A DNA stretch of 64,000 bases, from positions 29,119,206 through 29,183,205 of the forward strand of contig NC_045139.1 in the NCBI RefSeq assembly GCF_008831285.2, given 5' to 3'. Each line of letters begins with the position of its first letter. Position 1 is the stretch's first letter. The notes under the pieces were generated by a model that did no database searches, had not been told where the DNA came from, and saw only the letters and a list, made by a program, of their open reading frames with translations. This document shows positions 1-13,800 of the stretch, one piece after another. The translations under genes were made by a program, and so were the position numbers. This stretch comes from Nymphaea colorata (lineage: Eukaryota > Streptophyta > Magnoliopsida > Nymphaeales > Nymphaeaceae).

Positions 1-3000
1 GTGCTCATGTAATTTAACCTTCTTTCAGTACAAGAATTCGAGTACTAAATTTACTCGGAAAAATGCCGCCATTAATGGTCTTCAAAACGGTGCGAAATGA
101 AAACGTGCAGTTGTTATTGGACTATCATCTCAAATTCCAAGAAGATCCGAGAGGAAAACAAGAAAAAAGTGAGATTGCTTTCAAATCACTCAAACGTCAC
201 TTGAGCCACAGTCAAGTGTTCCTACTCCAACGACTAATTTTCTCTGCTTCTTAACTGGTATTTAACTTGTTCTAGAACTTCAATTAATGAGATCCTTTGT
301 TGTTTCGTCCTCATCAAGCCGCTTTATAAATTTTTAAAGACTTATTATTTTCAAATAATTGCACACGAGGGCTGCAATAAGATCTACAAGTTTTTTTTCT
401 TTTTTTAATGAGGACGAACTCCAATGAGTGCCCTGATTAAGTGTTGGAAATTAGGTATTGACTCATGTTAGGGTGGATGGATCCAATTACCCCGCGGATG
501 CGTGGGCCCATAATTTGAACCAATTAGCACTCGTCCTTATAAGAAAAAAAGATAAAAAAAATAAAGTTTTTTTTTTTCCTCTCTTGTTAGCAAGCCGGGA
601 TTAGGCAGATTCTTGCAAGAGATGCACTTTGAGCATTTAACTCTTTGACTACATTCAACTCGAGGATCTGTAAGTTGGAATTCGAGCCTGGTGGATGGAG
701 CTCTTGTGGGTAAGAAAAATAATCAAAACTTATTACATAATAAGTATGAATTGGGTTCTTCCAGAAAAACTCGTCAAGTTCAGGAGTCACTCTGTAGTTT
801 AAATTGATCACTGTCATGGCTACATACTTGAAGCTGCATGGACATGGCTTAGGTGCAAAGTGGCATGTGTATGATTGTTCATGTTATTACAGTAATCATG
901 AGCTTTCCATTTGTTTAAGAGAAGAACTGTACATGGTTGGACTTAATTTAAGGTCTAATTTCTCTCCGCATCCTCTCCTCGTAAATGTGATCATTGATTG
1001 TAAACAATGTAAAACTGAGAAAGTGTAAATCTCAAGTGAAATATTAGCTTGCAGTTTGATAAGCCATGAATCTCGGTGTTCAGCTCCTACCACATCAGAC
1101 ACGAGGCCGATCTTAAATGCACCATTAGAGTGCTCAATTCTCTAAAGTTTGCTCCTTGTTTCAGAAGTAGGAAAAAAAGAAACTAAAACTGGTCTTCCTC
1201 AAATCGGTTAAATATGATGGCGTTGGATCTCATGTTCAGATCCCATAGGACTGCCCAGTTTTCGCGTGTTTACGAATAATTTTCGTCTACAGGTTTACCT
1301 TTTGAAGGAACAAAAACAAGAAGCTTGCGTTTGAATATTTTACATTTAGTATCTCAAGAAAGGCAGTTGAATTAATGAATTTTCTTTTTCAAAAATAAAG
1401 CTTTTTTTTAGGCTTTAGCTGCTTGCATTGAGCAATTAGTGCAAGTTTTCAAACTTAAGCACGTTCTTTTGTTGTCTTGTTAAAGGTTAAGTGCCTTTAA
1501 AAGATTGCGTATTTATTGCAGAAAAAGAAAAAAAGATATCCCAGCATTCGATTAATTTTTAACTGTGACAAGATATTCCGACCTAAGATCTGACATGGTG
1601 GTTTACGCTCCAAGGCATAAACTCATTCCTTTTATACATAAATACAAGAACATGTGCAAGAGCTAATCTAATGATCTTCCAGTCACTCTTTCTCAATGAA
1701 CTAAATCAGAAAAACGCAAAGCAAACCACCAGTTCTCCCTCTGTAATTGCCGCCTTCTTCATTTGTTCTTGGTCTCAATATATCCTTGAGATCCCAAATG
1801 TTTTGACGAATTTTCAATCCAGACAGCAAAAGTTCGTCCATTTCATGCATGCCACCCTAGGATAACGAAGCGTTGTCTGCCAGCAGCATGACAAACTGAT
1901 GAAATCCACGTAAAAGCTCCTTGCGCAAGACCATTCACACCCCACAAGATGAATTCTTCAAGCTCGCGACGGCTGCAAAGCGCTCATAAGCCATTGTGTT
2001 GTCTCACTGTTGAAGGTCCAGTTCCTAGTGCTAGGGAATAACAAAGTAATCCTCTCGTGAGAGGCCCTGAGAAAGAAAGTTAGAAACAGTGGATCAGTAA
2101 TCTTTTGAATTCCAATCATGTGTTAAACCAATGAGTCAACGACCAAAATATGTGGCAGTCGGATTGCAAACCAAGCACTTGACCATTGTTAGCTGCCACA
2201 CAGACTCACCCCAAAGGAGTGGAGCACCTGTGTCGACACAGCTGGTCACAGGTTCAGGCATGGGACACATGGGACACGGCAAAATGATATTTGGTACTTT
2301 TGATCTATTTAGGTATGTTTTAGTTATTAATTTATATTCCATGAATATAAATAATGAATATATGTGCTTGCCCTAAAATCTTACATGTGTGCCAGTGTAA
2401 CATAGTTGGTGGGAGTGGAATCATTATTCTTCCAAAAAACTGTTGCCAGAAGAAAACTTCCAAGCATCAGTGTACGGTGCTAAACGAGAAAAATTTCCAA
2501 CTAGCAGTTCACACGAGCTCGTGGCAGTGACGAAAAGTAACAATGCATTCAAAGAATGACAGATGTGCACCAATAGGAATACACACAAAATTTATAAAGG
2601 TGAAGATTTTCAGCTATCCAAATCTTTTTAAGATGAATCCACAATAAGTTCAGCCAATACAGAAAATCAATTGCAAATTTACAAACATGAAAAAAATAGC
2701 ATTCTTCTGGACCAGTGATCGGTCTATCTCATGAAAAAAGCGCCGCCAATTGAATTAACATATGTAACTGACTTGTTTACCACTCAAATACAATTAGAAA
2801 AATATTACGGGATTTATTCATGCATGAAATAAAGCTTCTCTTCGTTCAGGATTGATTAAAATTTAAGACCCAGATTATTTGCATCAACCACCATGTAGAA
2901 TTGATGTCCTCAATTACAGAAGGATACTGAGAATAAAACGTCCTCCCCCTCCTTCCTCCCTCTCCAGTCCCCACTCACCTAGTCACCTACACACGCGCGC

Positions 3001-3880
3001 ACATGTACAGCCAGGGTGAAAGGATTACACGTATTTTGCTTGTCTGAAACTGTGGGTCCAATGTGAAGCAAGCAGTAATAGATGACTGTAGTGCAATTCA
3101 TTGACAATAGCTTACACACAGGTGCAAACACAGACAAAACGCACAAGCTCACACATATACAGGTTGGTCTGCACTTTGCACAACAAACTAAGGTAACTAG
3201 GAACAGGAAATAAGAATAACACCTGCATATTTACGCTGATACCAATCAAACTCAATTTTTGCCCACATTCTGTTTGTAACCTGAATAAAAATCGAGGCTC
3301 CACAAATCAAACTGTGGCACATCAGTTCTATAACAAAAAGATAAACTACAAAATAAATCTCAGAAACATGAATAAAATGACGCAGTATTGAATATCTTAT
3401 GTAATTCTGCAAATAAATGACCTGCATAAGAGCAAAGTTTCTGTGTCCACATTGATGCTTTCAATGGTTTCTGGTGAAAGACGTCATTTTGATGGCTTAC
3501 TAAGAATCAGCTAGAGTATGTAGATGCAGCCGGCATCGCAGTAGTTTAGAAATTGTTAACGCCCCTGTGATGCACAACTTTACAACGTAGGGTAAACAAG
3601 TGAATACGCCTAGGAAGTAGGACCATGAACTGTAGGCTGTCCGTGGAAATTTAAAAGTCAAAATATCATTTGTGATTTGTGATACTGCCTCTTTACCCGT
3701 TCAGAACATATATCAAATATCAGATAGGTCTAGGAGTAGTTGCAAACAGAACCATAATCATTGAGAATGGCAAACATGAGAATGGCAAACACTATCAGGC
3801 AGTGGTGTTACCTTAGTCGCAGTTCTGATCAAAATCCAAAAGAACATCAATCATTTACACATAAAGTAATACGGTAGAGT
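1..3880. other. Gene-poor spacer
   Basis: I see no supportable gene here. All open frames are short (under about 80 codons), lack recognisable motifs, and are not joined by convincing splice signals. A pyrimidine-rich patch lies near 2,940-2,985. The last few hundred bases before 3,880 are probably the 3' flank and untranslated region of the minus-strand PPR gene. Undetected transposon remnants are possible. Confidence 0.6.
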
Positions 3881-6172
3881 CTACCCCATCCTTGGACGAG
3901 ATTTTGCTTTAACTTGTTTCCTGTTTCTAACACCATCATAAAGAAGCTCATAGGCACTATAAGTTATATGACCCTTCTTTAATAATTCTTCCACAAGTAT
4001 CTTCGGAGCTGCAACCTCCTTTTTGTCAGCTTTAAAAATTGTATTCACGACATCAGGAACTAAGCCCTTGCCAACCATAAGATGAATGACGCGAACAGCT
4101 TCATTAACTTGTCGATTCATGCAGAGACAATTGATGACATGACCACATGTGGTCAAACTTGGGATAAAACCATCAATCACCATCTTCACAAGGAAACCGT
4201 GAGCTTTATCAATCTCACCGATCGTACAGAACCCATCAACCAAGACTCGGTAACTGAACTTATCTGGGGAGCACCCCTTGTCAGCCATCTTATTAAAAAT
4301 CTTCTCTGCTTTCTGCACCATTAACTTTTCAGAATATGCATGGATCATTATATTATATACAGAAGTGGTAGGAGAAACACTTGACTCCATTTCCTTGACA
4401 AGTTTATAGGCACTCTCAAGGTCACCATTCTTGCAGTGTCCATGGATTAGTGTGCTGTAACTAACAGCGTCAGGTTTTAAACCATTATGTACCATTTTCT
4501 CAATTAGCTCACAAGCTTCATTTATTTTCGATCCTTTACAAAGACACTCAATCAAAATGTTATACGTGATAACATTAGCAGCACAGTCTCTCGTTATCAT
4601 TTCTTTGAATATTTCCATAACATCGTCAGATCTCCCAGCCTTGCAGAGTCCATTAAGAATGCAGTTATATGTGATTGTGTCAGGAGTAATATTGTGATTC
4701 CGCATTCTGTCAACCACCTCCAGAGCTTTGTCCAACTCCCTCCTTTTGCAGTATCCATCTACCAAAGTATTGAATGTAAAAATATCAGGAAGACAGCCTC
4801 TAAGTATAGCTTCATTCATAAGCCAGTTACCCTGGTTAACATCCCCACTTCTGCACAATGCACTTATGATTATATTATAGGTGCAGATGTTAGGAACGCA
4901 ACCATTCTCTAACATCTTGTTTATCATCTGAGCTGCCTCCAGTACAAATCCTTGTTGACATAAACCTTTTACAATTGCATTGTAGACAACTGCATCAGAT
5001 TTCAAACCTTTACCAGCTGCCTCCTTGAATATGTCGATTGCCCAAACTAGATCACCTTCATTGCATAAGCCATTAATCAGAGAACAGTATGTTATCCTAT
5101 CAGGAACAAAGCCTTTGAAAATTGCATCTTTAAGAAGCTTAAAAGCACTTTGAGACATACCCATCTTGCAATAACCATCAATAACAGTATTATATGAAAA
5201 ATCATCAGGATTGCATCCTTCCTTCAACATCTTGTGCAGATAATTCTCCGCGTCCTCAACCTTCTGGGATTTGCATAAGCCAAGAATAATCGTGTTGTAC
5301 GTAATAGCGTCAGGTTTCAGTCCATTTGCAATCATGTTGTCAAGTAAACTGCTAGCCTCTGCTATATTACCTTGTTTGCAAAGGCCCTGCATTAGTATGT
5401 TGTATGTAAAAACGTTAGGAAACACGCCCCTCTTGAGGACCTTATTAAGTAGTCTACTACTTTCACAAACATCACCTTTCTTGCACAGAGCGTGTATCAG
5501 CTTATTAAAAGTAGCTATATCTGGGCAGAGACCATGCTCCAGCATGTCGACAAACAAAGTGCAGGCTTCTATCTTGTAATTCTCTGCATAAAAACCACCA
5601 ATCACAGTACAGTGTGCTACTGCATTTACTTGACAACCTTGCTCTAACATGTTATTGAGAAGCCTGAGAGCAGCGTGGGGTCTCTGAGTCCTACAAAATG
5701 CCTTGATTCTAATTGTAAAAGTATATACATCAGGGTTTATACCCTTATCCAGCATTCTGAGATAAACTTTATGGGCTTGATCAAAATACCGATGTTCGAT
5801 GAGAACATTCATTATCGCGTTGTAGGACCTGACCTGTGGTTCGCATCCAAAAAAATCCATCCTCTCAAATACATTAACAGCCTCTTGGAGCTTTCCTCGC
5901 CTTCCATAGTTTCTAATGACGCCAACATAAACATACTCATGTGAACCGTCGGTACATGGAACATTCATCCTCATGTCTGAGAGAAGCTGCTCCATGGCTT
6001 CAAACTCACCAGTAGAACCCAGTTTTTCCATCATGCACTTGTATGTAAGCAGCGTATGCTTGAAGCCCTCTTCCTTAGAAGCTGAATTAAACATTTCCAA
6101 GGCCCTAATGGGATCCTTCTGGTATTTCACGACAGCGGCTACATGCTTTGGAAGTAAACTGGGGGCTCTCAT
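3881..6172 (-). CDS. P-class pentatricopeptide repeat protein
   Basis: A single uninterrupted frame of 763 codons, intronless as most plant PPR genes are. PPR proteins bind organellar RNA, one base per 35-residue repeat, and act in RNA stability, splicing or translation in mitochondria or plastids. The frame is almost entirely tandem 35-residue helical repeats from about residue 75 to 720, with the P-class signature (for example 'TYNTIILGLCK' and 'TYNILIECLCK'). No E, DYW or SMR domain follows, so an editing enzyme is unlikely. Length, the N-terminal 'LLPKHVAAVVKYQKDP' and the C-terminal 'KKEVAAPK' agree with my memory of the Arabidopsis protein At1g74580, so an orthologue is likely. The start is the first ATG of the frame. 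There is no strong transit peptide at the N-terminus, so the organelle is uncertain. The RNA target cannot be read from the sequence. Confidence 0.95.
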   Translation of the reverse strand: MRAPSLLPKHVAAVVKYQKDPIRALEMFNSASKEEGFKHTLLTYKCMMEKLGSTGEFEAMEQLLSDMRMNVPCTDGSHEYVYVGVIRNYGRRGKLQEAVNVFERMDFFGCEPQVRSYNAIMNVLIEHRYFDQAHKVYLRMLDKGINPDVYTFTIRIKAFCRTQRPHAALRLLNNMLEQGCQVNAVAHCTVIGGFYAENYKIEACTLFVDMLEHGLCPDIATFNKLIHALCKKGDVCESSRLLNKVLKRGVFPNVFTYNILMQGLCKQGNIAEASSLLDNMIANGLKPDAITYNTIILGLCKSQKVEDAENYLHKMLKEGCNPDDFSYNTVIDGYCKMGMSQSAFKLLKDAIFKGFVPDRITYCSLINGLCNEGDLVWAIDIFKEAAGKGLKSDAVVYNAIVKGLCQQGFVLEAAQMINKMLENGCVPNICTYNIIISALCRSGDVNQGNWLMNEAILRGCLPDIFTFNTLVDGYCKRRELDKALEVVDRMRNHNITPDTITYNCILNGLCKAGRSDDVMEIFKEMITRDCAANVITYNILIECLCKGSKINEACELIEKMVHNGLKPDAVSYSTLIHGHCKNGDLESAYKLVKEMESSVSPTTSVYNIMIHAYSEKLMVQKAEKIFNKMADKGCSPDKFSYRVLVDGFCTIGEIDKAHGFLVKMVIDGFIPSLTTCGHVINCLCMNRQVNEAVRVIHLMVGKGLVPDVVNTIFKADKKEVAAPKILVEELLKKGHITYSAYELLYDGVRNRKQVKAKSRPRMG

Positions 6173-7850
6173 CGTAAAAAAACTTCAACTTGGAAACCAA
6201 CTGAATCTCTCGATTCTCACTGTCAGACTCCCATTTTGAGAAGGCACTGTCTCTCCACTTTTTCTAATTGGCATCTCCATTCTGATCAATCATATACTAA
6301 AGAACTGGCCGCCGTACCCCGTTCTCTGGTGAAATCGGCTGATTTTTCCTATTGGTCAAGGGTTTCTTTTTTCTGGATTCCATCCCGATTTTGAATTTTG
6401 GAGCATGATTTTGCAGTGAATGAAGATTGGTCCTCTGGTCACTCCCTCTCTATCTGTCGTTGGGCCGAAGGTCGATCTCGTCTTTTCTTGGTCTTCATTT
6501 CCTTCGCAGCAGCGCTAGAGAACTCTTATCTTTCACACACACTCACCCACAAGCGACGGCGACCCTGATAGACTTCCCCTAACCAATCAACCTTGCATTC
6601 ACCTTTTACGAATCAATCCCCAGAGAACGGTTCCTCTTAGCAAAGACGGGAGATTGAAAGAATAGGGAAGGACCCTCACCAATTCGAATGGAGACATCAG
6701 TACAGTAACCCTGATCTATCAGAATCCATGCTGCTATTTTTCATCTCAGATCACTTCAACCAGTTGGAACACCTACCGCCGGCTCCAACTTCCAATCTGA
6801 GCGTGAACCGTGCTGCAAAACTCGAGCGGCGACACCGACGGGTGGAACCTGCGACATTTGGAAGAGCCAGAGCGAGATCGAGAGAGCCTAACCTTTCGAA
6901 CGAACCGGGTCTGTTCGGAAAGGTCCAATGCTGAACGCATTGTGCATTTTCTTCGTCCGAACAAGAGCTCGGTTTCACGTTCATAAGAGGTAGAGCTCGG
7001 TTCATGTTTGTAAGGAGTGAAGCTCATGTCCATGTCCCCAACAAACTTAGATGCCAGCTGCGGTGATTTTGAAGGCGCATGTATATATTTTTTATAGAAA
7101 GTTGGTAAAACTGTTTGGATAAGAGACGAAAATCAGTTTTATTAAAACTAATTATTATTTATTTTTTAATTTAACTTTTATAGATATGATTTTAAGAATG
7201 ATTCAATGAGAAACATATATTGAGTTAGTTGTTTTTTTTTTACTTAAATAATGTTTTTTAATAATAAAAAAATGATCGGCTCTTGCAACATCTAAATTTT
7301 GGTAGTATAAAAATCAATTTTACAAAAATAATTAAAGCAAGACTTATATTAAATTAGTGTTTATAAAAATATTAAAATGTACATATTTTGATTAAAACAC
7401 TTCAACATGAATTTAAGAAGTTTAGTTTTCTTCTTTTACTCAAGTGGTTTGGTCCCTACCAACCACTATATATTTTTATTATTATTATATTATATATTTA
7501 TATATATAATTATAGGGTTGTTTCTTAACTTTAATTTCGAAATTTTTTCTTTTTTTATTACTTGGTTTATGAGAAGGTTATTTAATCTAAAATTTTAACT
7601 GGTGATTACTTTTTTTTCTAAATTATATTTATAAATAAGTATGAATCATTCAAACCCTTAAAATATTTCAAAAGCGGATAATCTGATCTGCCAAAAAAGA
7701 AAAGAAAAAAAAAGGCCTTGATCAGAGTAGGGCCCCCTCCCGTGCCGCACCTTATCCCTCACCCGCCTCTCTTCTCTCCCTCCTGCCACCGCTCAGAGTG
7801 TTCAAAAATTTCACAGCAGAGAATTTTCTACGTTCAGATAAGAAAGGAAG
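6173..7850. other. Spacer between two divergent genes
   Basis: This DNA separates the divergently transcribed PPR gene (-) and the CPBP protease gene (+), so both promoters should lie in it. 6,180-6,700 is moderately GC-rich and is probably 5' flank of the PPR gene. 7,080-7,700 is very AT-rich, with homopolymer runs. The stretch just before 7,851 is C-rich and is likely the protease 5' untranslated region. No further gene is seen. Confidence 0.55.
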
Positions 7851-10800
7851 ATGATGATGATGCTATCTTCCATGCCTCTCCTCCTCGTCCAGTCTCCTCT
7901 CACTTGCTCCCATCTTCTTCCGCCGAATCTGTGCACGGCAAGACGGGAAAACCTCGTTCTTGGAGGGAGGAGGGCGGCAATCAGAGAAGCGACCGCAGGT
8001 TTCCTATCTCATGTTTCCGGAAGCAGAAATCTGCCCGGAGTCGACACCGGAAAGCATGGTTTCAGTAAACCAAGAATTCTCTGCTTTAGTGGTTCCAAGG
8101 GAAGGCCAAACTACGGTTCCTCTGAAAATGTACTTAATTTTTTTTAATTTGATGTGTTAATTGCATAACTTGATTTTCTGTATGGTCGTCGACTGAAGGG
8201 AAGTCTTGATTTGTTATTAACATCTCAGTTTATCACGATCAGGAGTCGAGGCCAGAGTGGCGAATATTTAGGAGATGGGAAGTCCCTTGGAAATGGCAAA
8301 CAGTTGTTCTCACCATGTTTGGGTGTGGATTGAGGTAGAAAACGTTAAATTCATGCAAATGCAATTAAAGGAAATAAATTCATGTGTTTTTGTTTGGAAT
8401 AGATGATCTTGTTATTCAGAATGGCACCGTATATCATGCAATTGACAATTGTTTTGGCAGTTTTTTTTTTACAGGGTTAGTAGAAGCATCACTAATACCA
8501 TATCTTGGTATTGACATTGGGAAGCTGAGCCTAGATGAGAAAGCAGAAATCTTATTTGTGGATCAGTTGTAAGAGGAACCATTACTGTCTGTGGGTTTGG
8601 TGGATTCATTTTGATGTAGAAGTTTCGGTTTTTGTTCACCGGTCACATTTTTAAGTACGTTCGCGGGATTCCTTTTGTTGCATAAATTTTCAGATTTTAC
8701 TCATCGATTACATGTTCTCCTGCAGCATCGCAACAGCCATCGTACTTGGAGTGGTATATGGAATCACAAGCACATTCAAGCCCTTTCCCGAAGATATCTT
8801 TTGCTACAGTAAGCATGCATTGATTCCAAATCTGAAGAACTCCGGAGTCCTTAGATATGTCTAGAACTTCTCAGCTACGCATAAAGCTGCTGCATCCGCT
8901 TGTTTTGGAAAGAAAAAGATGCAACTTTATTCAGAGATATTCTACTTTTAGCTTAAGTATGCTTGATAGCCTTGCTTAACGGAAGATCTTTCCTTGCAGT
9001 CTTCTATCCGCATTCTAAATATCTACATGTTACCATTAGACTTTTGGGCATTCCTTTTCAGATTTTCTAGGATGAAAATCTTGCTACCGATCTGGAACTG
9101 TTCATATGCCCATATGTGTGTGAGTTACAAATAAAAGCTTCACAGTATACAGAGTTCCTATATTTGATTGCTGTTTTTAAAGTTTGACCACATAGTCAAT
9201 AGTTTAAAACGTGTTTGCAGTTTACAGCACAATATGTGCAGTCAAGTTCATTCTAGTAGGTTCCATGAATGTCTAAATTGGATGAATTAGTAACTATTAT
9301 CTTGATGGTATTAAATTTTGTCGATTCTAGCTAATCTTGAACAAGAGGTCGATATTATGTTTTTAATGCAGATTAGATACTGATGGTAGCTGTTAGAGAC
9401 AGTACATCCATTTTCTGCTTACAGTTAAAGCATGCAAGAATAATCGAAATGCTAATGTTTTGGCATGTTTCATGCATCATGAAACCTTACAAAAGATGCA
9501 AACGCTTATTACTCTTTAATTGCATAATTATTATGAAATATTTCACAAGAAAAAGGGGTGAAAGATCATCATCTCAATAATGGTGACCCTCAAACTGGTC
9601 AAGGTTTAGTTGGTTACTTTACCAGCTTATTCAGCTAAAGAATATGCTCACCTTGGTGTAGTTTTAATGTCTCAGGACCAAAAGAACCATTCAACCTACA
9701 AAATGGTTGGATCCTATGGGCTGGAATTGGTCTCTTAGGTGCAGTTGGTGCAATTGCAGCAATAGGAGCTGTCCAAGCCTTGTTGAATGGGGAAAGTCCA
9801 CAACGAGAGGTTAGGTGAAGGTTGTTTACCTAAATTTAGTCTCATAGATGATACTAATCGTAGCTTTTTCTATGAGAGATCTTCACTTTGCATAAAATAT
9901 TAAGTTTGAAGGTCGTCCTAGTTTTGCCTTCTAGCAAAGTGTGAAGTACTCATCACCAATGTGGTACCATTACATGTCTTGAACTTTTTCTTTTGTACGA
10001 TGACCAATCAAATTTTGTTAAAATCTTTGCTGTTTCCCTTTTTTTTTTTTGGCTTCAGACCGATGCATTGGTACGCTTATTACCATTGATTGGCTCGTCA
10101 AATGTCAGGTATGCATCAATTGCCATGTATAAACAATTTTCTGTTTTCACTGTTTGTAATGGAAAGCTTTAGGTGTTGCATATCAAGTTTGTTTCATGAT
10201 GACAAATAAATATCATTTGCTTCAACTTCTCAGGTGAAGCTTCTGTCAGGAAATTGTTCATAAAGTGGCTGTCTTCCCTGGAAGATATTATATGTATCAC
10301 AAAATATAAGTTAAGGAAAATGAAAAGCGTAAGAATCATATGTTTTAGACTTTTAGCAATATTTCTTATAACAACATGGAAAGTCTATACTTTTTTTAAT
10401 AAAACAAATAGTAAATAACAATATGTACGTAAACATATATAAAGTAGGAGCCTTAACAAAATATACTGATGCTATTGCAACAGTATTGTGATATTTATCT
10501 TGGAGCTGATATTTTGAAAATAGAGCAATATCCCTCATCTTCTTTTTGCTGTTGGAAAATGTTTTGGTATTTCAAAATATCAGCAAGCAGCTTTCCTGCC
10601 TACATTCTGTTTATAGACGTGGTGTCAAATGTGATGTTGAGTGGTGTAGCTTCTGAAACATAATGCCTCCATCTTTAGAGATACTCTTGAGGTTAAATCC
10701 ATAGGACCAACTTGAATAACATTAACTCACACATGAATAAGAAGAAGAAGAATTTTAATCTCTTGCTATTACCCTTGACATTCTGATATGTATTTACTTC

Positions 10801-13800
10801 TCTGTTTGTTGTTTGATTAGCACAGCATGTTTGTTGGGGATAACAGGTGTCCTGGCTCCGGTTCTAGAAGAGACTGTATTTCGAGGATTCTTGATGGTCT
10901 CCCTAACTAAATGGTATATCTTTTTCTCATCTTCCTATACGCGTACAGTAGCAATTATGGCCACGAAGTAATATGTAGACTGATTAACCATTTGTTGTCT
11001 CTTAAGCAAAAGGAATCTAGACCAATATTCATATCTTGTAAGTCATTTTTTGCAATGTCATGAGCACTTTCACTGGTTAAACCAATAAAGTATTCCTTCA
11101 CATTGTTAATTGCACCTATTCTATTTGAATAATTTAAATTTCATTCACATTTTTGAAGTGCACAATGGTCTTTATGTCTCACTTTCTGTTTAAATAAATT
11201 CTATTTCACTTTCCTGAAATGTCCTTTTCCCAATTTTAAACTCCTTCTCTCTCTCTCTCTCTCTCCCCCCCCCCCCCCCCCCTGATGCACACTGATACGT
11301 ATTTGTGTGTGTGAGTTATGTGGTGGGAGGGAATTTCTTTTTCTTTTGCTTTTCAAAGCAGTGTCGCCAAGGTGCACATGCACAGACATATATGAAAACA
11401 CATGCATACACGAAAAACCACCTCCATACAGCAAGTAGATATCTTTCAACTCTGTCGATGTTGAATTTAAATACATGTTTAGGGGCATTACCTTTGATCA
11501 ATTGTGGAATCTTTCAGCATATTGTATTGATAGAGTTTTTTGCATTTCCTTTATCCTGAAGGTTTCCCACACCTCTCTCTCTCTCTCTCTCTCCCTCTCT
11601 CTCTCTCTCCCCCCTTCCTCCCTCCCCTGTCGATGTTGATGTTTAGGGGTAGTACCTTTGATCAATTGTGGAATCATCCAGCATATTGTATTGATAGAGT
11701 TTTTTGCGTTTCCTTTATCATGAAGGTTTCCCACTCCAGTTGCTGTCATTTCAAGTGCTGCGGTTTTTGCCCTTGCACATCTGACACCAGGGGAATTCCC
11801 CCAGCTTTTTGTGCTTGGTAAGGCTACCACTGAATTATCCATGTGGCATTTGGAATTCTGTATAGGTTCAATCTTTGAGCTTGATGGAGTCAATTCTTCT
11901 GTGAGGTTTTCCAAATAGTATCCACCCTGTGGTATCTATTTATTACTGAGAAATTCTTTTGAGTACCTCTCTTGTTCTCCCTCATTCTGTTCCTGAAGAT
12001 AAGGGAGGGGACAAGAAGTGGCAGGAGAAGGTGGTTTTTCTCAGTTTTTCTGGCCAATTGGAAAGGTGTTGGCACCAACCTGCCTGATTTTCATTTCCTT
12101 CCATTCCCATTGATATGGGCATCTGCCTGTGTTTTTCTAGTCTTGAAAGAAAAGATTTATATTAGTAAATTACCTACCTGAACCTAGCTGAATCTGGCAC
12201 TGTTGCCTTTCCTTCATTTCATGTGTTGTTGATCAGGGGTTGCGCTTGGACTATCTTATGCTCAAACAAGAAATCTTCTCACACCCATCACTATTCATGC
12301 ATTCTGGAACTCTGGAGTTATACTGTTGTTGTCCTTTCTTCAGGTATTTACTAGTTCAAACATTGTTTTCATCATTACAGAAGCAATTTTTCGAAATCGA
12401 GTCTCTGTTTGACTCTGGATGGGTCAATAAATGAGTACAAGTCTCCAGTCACCAATCCATTCTGGGTGGGGTCTGACAGCTTATTTATTGGAGCAAGATG
12501 TATTCAGCTGTCCAATGTTGCTATCATTGCAATGTCATGCAGCTCAAATTTGGTAAATGATCTAGACCTAGTGACCTGTCTGCTTGCTGGAGCCAGTTTA
12601 TTTACTTTTGACAGTAAGTCTTCAGCCAATCACCGAACTATTAATATAGTTTGCATAGCCATGGGGCAGTCAAGACCTGGTGCCTTTTCGGAAACCTGAT
12701 ATGGAGACTGAGGATTTCTTTGTGGCTTTACCTGTCTTGGTCTCTCTTATTTGAGGGTTAGCCATGCAAACCTACCTTTTTGTGGGTACGATGCAGCAAG
12801 TGATTTCCCCCTCAAAACTAAGTTGTTGATTCAGAAGAGAGTAATTGGGTCCTCTGAATAGCTAGAGGTGTATCACGTCTGAATCTAATTTGGGTTTCTG
12901 GTGGTGGAGGAACTAGAGTAGGTTATTTGGACTGACAATGCCAGAGTCTTTTATGTGGGTGTTTTGCTGTTCATGAGGACAAATTTTCATTTGTTATATA
13001 TATTGAGTTGATTAATTGGGTATAAAAATTTAATATGAAACTTCCCGTTTCGGAAAATGAGCATGCAAGCAGGTTATCTAATGTCACTCATCCTCCTTAG
13101 TGTCATACTTTTTAAGGAAAATAAACCAATTGATGACAAATTCAAGAGGATTTGGTATTTCTTAAGGATCCAACGTAGAATTCAAAAATTGGTTTAATAG
13201 CTTAAACTTAAAGTACGTAGACTTGATTCCCTCCCCAAGAATGTCAGAAGTTATGGGTTCAAACCTCATTCGTCCCTTCAGGCGGAAGAAGGTTGCCCAC
13301 ATTTCTTTCCCAACCAACCTGAACCACGGTGCTTGATGTTGCATTCTCATTGTTCGAGTGGAATGAGTTGCGAATGCGAGGCACGGCCAAGTCTATTGTC
13401 TATGAGTTTGATCTAGGCGAGCTCAAGTTTCTACAGTTGTGAAAGTATAGAATCATAGGAAGTTCAGCTGGTGGGTTCAATAGCAGATGCAGTTGAAGTG
13501 GAGTTAGTTTGTGCAGTCGCAGGGGTTCTTGACTCTGAAATGAAATAAAGGAGATATGGAGAACCGAGTGAATTGCAGCCTCGATTTATATAAATCTGGC
13601 ACTTATTTTCTTACTTAGATTATGAGAATGAGATTGTGCTTTGTCAAAATGTCGTAGAGGGCCATTTATACATGGGCTTGATCTAAGTGTTGCCCTATAC
13701 ATGTAGACCTTAAGTCTTCTGTTCATCATGTATTATAACCTAGGCTAAATTTTGTGTCTAGGCTTCCTTCAATTTCGACAAGCTTGTAAAGCAGTTGAAG

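Noticed and set aside
2131..2376. 81-codon plus-strand frame with a GMGHMGHG stretch
   Set aside because: Short, repeat-like composition, no family and no splice partners; likely chance or transposon residue.
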